From Pseudomonadota bacterium (GTDB lineage: Bacteria; Pseudomonadota; Alphaproteobacteria; Caulobacterales; Caulobacteraceae), in assembly GCA_023412655.1 (NCBI GenBank), contig JAEYNH010000080.1, positions 1 to 9,106 on the forward strand: a DNA stretch of 9,106 nucleotides, written 5' to 3'. This document shows, piece by piece, positions 6,305 to 9,106 of the stretch. Positions within the stretch are counted from its first letter, which is position 1. Each line of letters opens with the position of its first letter. The notes beneath the pieces are model-generated. The model saw only the letters and a list, made by a program, of their open reading frames with translations, had not been told where the DNA came from and made no database searches. Made by a program: the position numbers and the translations under genes.

Positions 6305-7705
6305 CTATTCCGCGGCGACCGCCTGGGCCCCGTTCAGCCACCCGTCCAGATCGGCCAGGGCGCGTTCGCCCACCATCCGCTTCTTCAGCCGGGTCTTCTC
6401 CTTGGCGCCCAGGCGCCGGCCCTCGGCGTCCCGCTTCGGCGGCGCCATCGGCGGGATCAGGCCATAGTTGATGTTCATCGGTTGGAACGAGCCCGTCCCG
6501 CCTTCCAGGTGGCCGCCGGTGATGTGCCCGATCAGTCCGCCCATGGCCGTGGTCTCCGGCGGCGGGACGGCGGCGCGGCCCAGGCGCTCGGCGGCGGCGA
6601 ACCGCCCGGCCATCAGGCCCACGGCGGCGCTCTCCACATAGCCCTCCACGCCCGTCACCTGGCCGGCGAAGCGCAGCCGCGGATGGGCCTTCAGGCGCAG
6701 GGTGCGGTCGAGCAGGCGAGGGCTGTTGATGAAGGTGTTGCGGTGCAGGCCGCCCAGGCGCGCGAAGACCGCCTTCTCGAGCCCCGGGATCATCCGGAAG
6801 ACCTCGGTCTGGGCGCCGTGCTTCAGCTTGGTCTGGAAGCCGACCATGTTCCACAGGGTGCCCAGGGCGTTGTCCTGCCGCAGTTGCACCACCGCATAGG
6901 GCTTCACCTCGGGCTTGTGGGCGTTGGTCAGGCCCACCGGCTTCATCGGCCCGTGGCGCAGGGTCTCGCGGCCCCGCTCGGCCATCACCTCGATGGGCAG
7001 GCAGCCGTCGAAGTAGGGGACGTTCTCCCATTCCTTGAATTCGGACTTCGGCGCCGCCAGCAGGGCGTCGATGAAGGCCTCGTACTGGGCCTGGTCCATG
7101 GGGCAGTTGATGTAGGCGGCCGCATCGCCGCCAGGACCGACCTTGTCATAGCGCGACTGGCGCCAGGCCACGTCCATATCGATGGACTCGAAGTTCACGA
7201 TGGGGGCGATGGCGTCGAAGAACGAAAGCTGGTCTTCGCCCGTCAGCTTCAGGATCGCCTCGGCCAGGGCGGGCGAGGTGAGGGGGCCGGTGGCCAGGAT
7301 CACGCTGTCCCACTCCGCTGGCGGCAGGCCCGCGATCTCCTCGCGGGCGATGGTCACCAAGGGATGGGCCTCCAGTTTGGCCGTAACCGCCTGGGAGAAC
7401 CCTTCGCGGTCCACCGCCAGGGCGCCGCCGGCCGGCACCTGGTGGGCGTCGCCGCAGGCCATGATGATCGAGCCCAGCCGGCGCATCTCGTGGTGCAGCA
7501 GGCCCACCGCGTTGCCGGTCCAGTCGTCGGCGCGGAACGAGTTCGAGCAGACCAGTTCGGCCAAGCCGTCGGTGTGGTGGGCGTCCGTGCGGCGGACAGG
7601 GCGCATTTCATGCAACACGACGGGCACGCCCGCCTCAGCGATCTGCCAGGCGGCTTCCGAGCCGGCCAGGCCGCCGCCCACGACGTGGATAGGGGTCATC
7701 GACAT
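6305..7705 (-). CDS. trmFO: TrmFO, methylenetetrahydrofolate-dependent tRNA (uracil-54-C5)-methyltransferase
   Basis: TrmFO makes ribothymidine at position 54 of the tRNA T-loop, using methylenetetrahydrofolate as carbon donor and FADH2 as reductant, in the cytoplasm. The 466-residue protein has the normal length. The N-terminal FAD-binding motif HVVGGGLAGSEAAWQIAE is at residues 7-24, followed by the family hallmark HEMRP (32-36) and then LVCSNSFRAD with Cys53. The second conserved cysteine is Cys235 in YFDGCLPIE; both match the functional cysteines of B. subtilis TrmFO. The C-terminal FAD segment is GQVTGVEGYVESAAVGLMAGR, followed by GGLIGHITGG. The older name is gid/trmA-like GidA paralogue. 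An alternative ATG two codons in (7699) exists. No Shine-Dalgarno precedes either; a -10-like element is very close upstream. Confidence 0.96.
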   Translation of the reverse strand: MSMTPIHVVGGGLAGSEAAWQIAEAGVPVVLHEMRPVRRTDAHHTDGLAELVCSNSFRADDWTGNAVGLLHHEMRRLGSIIMACGDAHQVPAGGALAVDREGFSQAVTAKLEAHPLVTIAREEIAGLPPAEWDSVILATGPLTSPALAEAILKLTGEDQLSFFDAIAPIVNFESIDMDVAWRQSRYDKVGPGGDAAAYINCPMDQAQYEAFIDALLAAPKSEFKEWENVPYFDGCLPIEVMAERGRETLRHGPMKPVGLTNAHKPEVKPYAVVQLRQDNALGTLWNMVGFQTKLKHGAQTEVFRMIPGLEKAVFARLGGLHRNTFINSPRLLDRTLRLKAHPRLRFAGQVTGVEGYVESAAVGLMAGRFAAAERLGRAAVPPPETTAMGGLIGHITGGHLEGGTGSFQPMNINYGLIPPMAPPKRDAEGRRLGAKEKTRLKKRMVGERALADLDGWLNGAQAVAAE

Positions 7706-7712
7706 GGCGGCT

Positions 7713-7719
7713 GATTAGC
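7713..7719 (-). promoter_or_regulatory. Possible -10 element for a leaderless trmFO transcript
   Basis: On the minus strand GCTAATC ends 7 nt before the trmFO ATG. It resembles the GCTA core of the Caulobacter housekeeping -10 box, and its distance would put the transcription start at or next to the start codon. No good -35 is visible, so support is weak. Confidence 0.25.
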
Positions 7720-7833
7720 AACGAATGACGCCGGCCGCGAGCGGGGCCTTGTGTCTTGCGCCCGACACGGCACTTTGGGCGTTGATAAAGGGGCGGCTCG
7801 AATCGGCGCAAGCCGGGGGGCCAAGGGACGAGA

Positions 7834-8736
7834 ATGGCTGGGTTTTCGCCGACAGACGCGGCGCTTGAGGGATTCCGTATCGCAAGGGAGCGGCCGCGCA
7901 AGCTGCTGGCCGCCAGCGTCTTCATGTTCCTGGTCAGCCTCCTGCAGGTGCTGATCGAGGTGAAGATGCCGGCTGAGGCCCGCGAGGCCCTCGCCGCGCT
8001 TGGCGGACAGGAGACTCTCGAGGCGGGGCCCTTCTTCGAGGCCCTGACGATCCTTTCGCCGCTGCTGCTCTTCGGCCTGCTGATCCAGTGCATGATGGCC
8101 GCCGCCATCTACCGGATCCTGCTGCGCGGCCAGACGGGGTCCATCCGCCTGTTCCGCATCGGTCCAGCCGAGTTTCGCCTGATGGCGCTGGCGCTGATCT
8201 ATGTCGTGCTCTTCGCCCTGCTGATGGGGGCGTTCACCCTGGTGGGCATGATCCTGGTGATGCTGGTTTCCGGCCTCGGGCAGGGGGTCGTGATGTTCGT
8301 CGGCACGATCGCCTGGGTGGCGGTGGTCAGCGCCATCATCTTCATCGCCGTCCGCCTTTCCCTGGCCCCGGTCATCACCTTCGACCGCGAGAGGCTCGCC
8401 CTGTTCGATTCCTGGAATGTCACCCGGGGCCAGTTCTGGCGGCTCACCGGCGCCTATGTGCTGACCCTGTCGCTGGTGGTGGTGGCCTTCTTCGTGGCCG
8501 TGCTGCTGTTCCTGCCTGCCGCGGGCATCGGCGTCATCGCTTCCGGCGGCAGCCTCGGCGACATCTGGCAGATCTTCGCCATCCCGGACGAGACGACGCT
8601 GGCGGCCTACTTCGAGCCTCTGCGCGTGATCTACATGCTGATGTCCAGCGTCTTCAGCGCCTTCTGGTACGCCGTCATCGCCGCGCCTGGCGCCTACGCC
8701 TACCGGGCGCTGACCGCCGGGAACGTGGGCGGCTAG
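7834..8736 (+). CDS. Multi-pass membrane protein of unknown function
   Basis: I do not recognise a named family for this 300-residue integral membrane protein. Six or seven hydrophobic segments are visible, at about residues 24-43, 70-94, 115-147, 150-174, 206-232 and 270-292. The N-terminus (FSPTDAALEGFRIARERPRKL) is a cytoplasmic-looking amphipathic lead-in. The most constrained-looking part is the loop RLSLAPVITFDRERLALFDS at 174-193, followed by WNVTRGQFWRL at 194-204. A stretch of this type (charged loop, then SW..T.G..WRL before the next helix) is familiar from uncharacterised proteobacterial membrane proteins related to the glycerophosphodiesterase membrane-domain superfamily; that relation is tentative. 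AGGGA (7824-7828) lies 5 nt before the ATG and supports this start. The gene is divergent from trmFO with 128 nt between them, and ends overlapping the stop of the converging GST gene. It contains no enzyme motif that I can see. Confidence 0.8.
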   Translation: MAGFSPTDAALEGFRIARERPRKLLAASVFMFLVSLLQVLIEVKMPAEAREALAALGGQETLEAGPFFEALTILSPLLLFGLLIQCMMAAAIYRILLRGQTGSIRLFRIGPAEFRLMALALIYVVLFALLMGAFTLVGMILVMLVSGLGQGVVMFVGTIAWVAVVSAIIFIAVRLSLAPVITFDRERLALFDSWNVTRGQFWRLTGAYVLTLSLVVVAFFVAVLLFLPAAGIGVIASGGSLGDIWQIFAIPDETTLAAYFEPLRVIYMLMSSVFSAFWYAVIAAPGAYAYRALTAGNVGG

Positions 8737-9106
8737 GCCGCGGCGCTGGGCCGCTCCGAAGCCCGGGCGCGCCAGGCGCGCAGGTTCGGCGCGTCCTGCG
8801 ACAACGGCAGGCCGATCCAGTCGGCGAAGTCCACTGTCGTCAGCAGGCAGATGTCGGCCATGGTGTAGCGCTCGCCGGCCAGGAACGGCCGCTCGGTCAG
8901 TTCCCTCTCCAGCCAGCGCTGCGCGCCTTCGTAAGCCGCCCGGTTCGACTCGCCGAAGTCCCGGAACTGGGTCAGCAGCCGGGCGGTGAGGGGGTGTGCG
9001 TGACGCCAGAAGGCGCTCACCGGCGCCATCACCGTGAACTCGACGCGGCGCACCCACATCTCCACCAGCGCCTTCTCCACCGCGCCCGTCCCGAACAGCG
9101 GCGGCT
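8733..9106 (-). CDS. Glutathione S-transferase family protein, C-terminal part
   Basis: Only the C-terminal helical domain (about 124 residues) lies in the window; the gene runs off the right edge, and the GTG at 9080 is internal. The visible protein reads from PPLFGTGAVEKALVEMWVRR through ERPFLAGERYTMADICLLTT to the end. The FLAGERYTMADI segment, with its Asp in the N-capping box, is the standard signature of the GST C-terminal domain, and the LFGTGAVEKALVEMW lead-in is typical of proteobacterial GSTs. The thioredoxin-like N-terminal half that binds glutathione is outside the window, so substrate and subclass cannot be judged. The TAG stop overlaps the stop of the convergent membrane-protein gene by a few bases (8733-8736). 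Confidence 0.9.
   Translation of the reverse strand, partial: PPLFGTGAVEKALVEMWVRRVEFTVMAPVSAFWRHAHPLTARLLTQFRDFGESNRAAYEGAQRWLERELTERPFLAGERYTMADICLLTTVDFADWIGLPLSQDAPNLRAWRARASERPSAAA

Noticed and set aside
5963..7714. 583-codon plus-strand open frame opposite trmFO
   Set aside because: It is antisense to trmFO, whose motifs are unmistakable. The translated product is rich in Gly, Arg, His and Ala without any domain pattern.
7751..7768. Inverted repeat GTGTC-N8-GACAC in the trmFO/membrane-protein intergenic region
   Set aside because: Only 5-bp arms with no extension; expected by chance in a region of this size, and no regulator gene is nearby.
7783..7788. TGATAA as a -10 box for the membrane-protein gene
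   Set aside because: The nearest TTG-type -35 (TTGCGC at 7756-7761) is 21 nt away, too far, and no other -35 is convincing.

Overview
The window is a very GC-rich stretch of chromosomal housekeeping DNA, with G or C at almost every third codon position. Protein content and gene order point to an alphaproteobacterium, most likely Caulobacterales (Caulobacter/Phenylobacterium type). The pointers are a DipM/NlpD-like degenerate LytM protein beside a DUF815 ATPase, the yajC-secD-secF-Mth938 order, and TrmFO. This placement comes from recognising families and context, not from a search. I see no phage, insertion sequence, CRISPR array, tRNA or rRNA, and no gene-free stretch over 300 bases.

Layout. 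(1) 2-538, plus strand: the 3' end of a peptidoglycan-associated LytM (M23-fold) protein whose zinc and catalytic residues are largely replaced. (2) 552-1391, minus strand: a DUF815-type P-loop ATPase converging on it, with a perfect hairpin lying across the junction. (3) 1510-4830, plus strand: a tight operon yajC-secD-secF-Mth938-like gene, divergent from the ATPase, encoding the accessory SecDF-YajC complex of the Sec translocase and a small NDUFAF3-family protein. (4) 4911-5516, plus: a stand-alone PuuD-type (urate oxidase N-terminal) membrane domain, ended by a clear intrinsic terminator at 5539-5567. (5) 5577-6278, plus: a short squalene/phytoene-synthase-fold protein resembling mitochondrial NDUFAF6. 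(6) 6305-7705, minus: trmFO, the folate/FAD-dependent tRNA m5U54 methyltransferase. (7) 7834-8736, plus: a multi-pass membrane protein of unknown function. (8) 8733-9106, minus: the C-terminal part of a glutathione S-transferase, whose stop codon overlaps that of gene 7.

How the genes relate. YajC, SecD and SecF form one envelope-export complex driven by the proton-motive force. Homologues of two mitochondrial complex I assembly factors (NDUFAF3 and NDUFAF6) lie within 2 kb of each other next to secDF, with a PuuD-like membrane protein between them. A link to membrane insertion or assembly of respiratory complexes is therefore a reasonable but unproven inference. The other genes look like unrelated neighbours.

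I found no convincing new multi-gene system. The points most worth checking are the non-catalytic LytM domain, the clustering of NDUFAF3- and NDUFAF6-like genes, the PuuD domain without its cytochrome c half, and the terminator placed immediately before a start codon.
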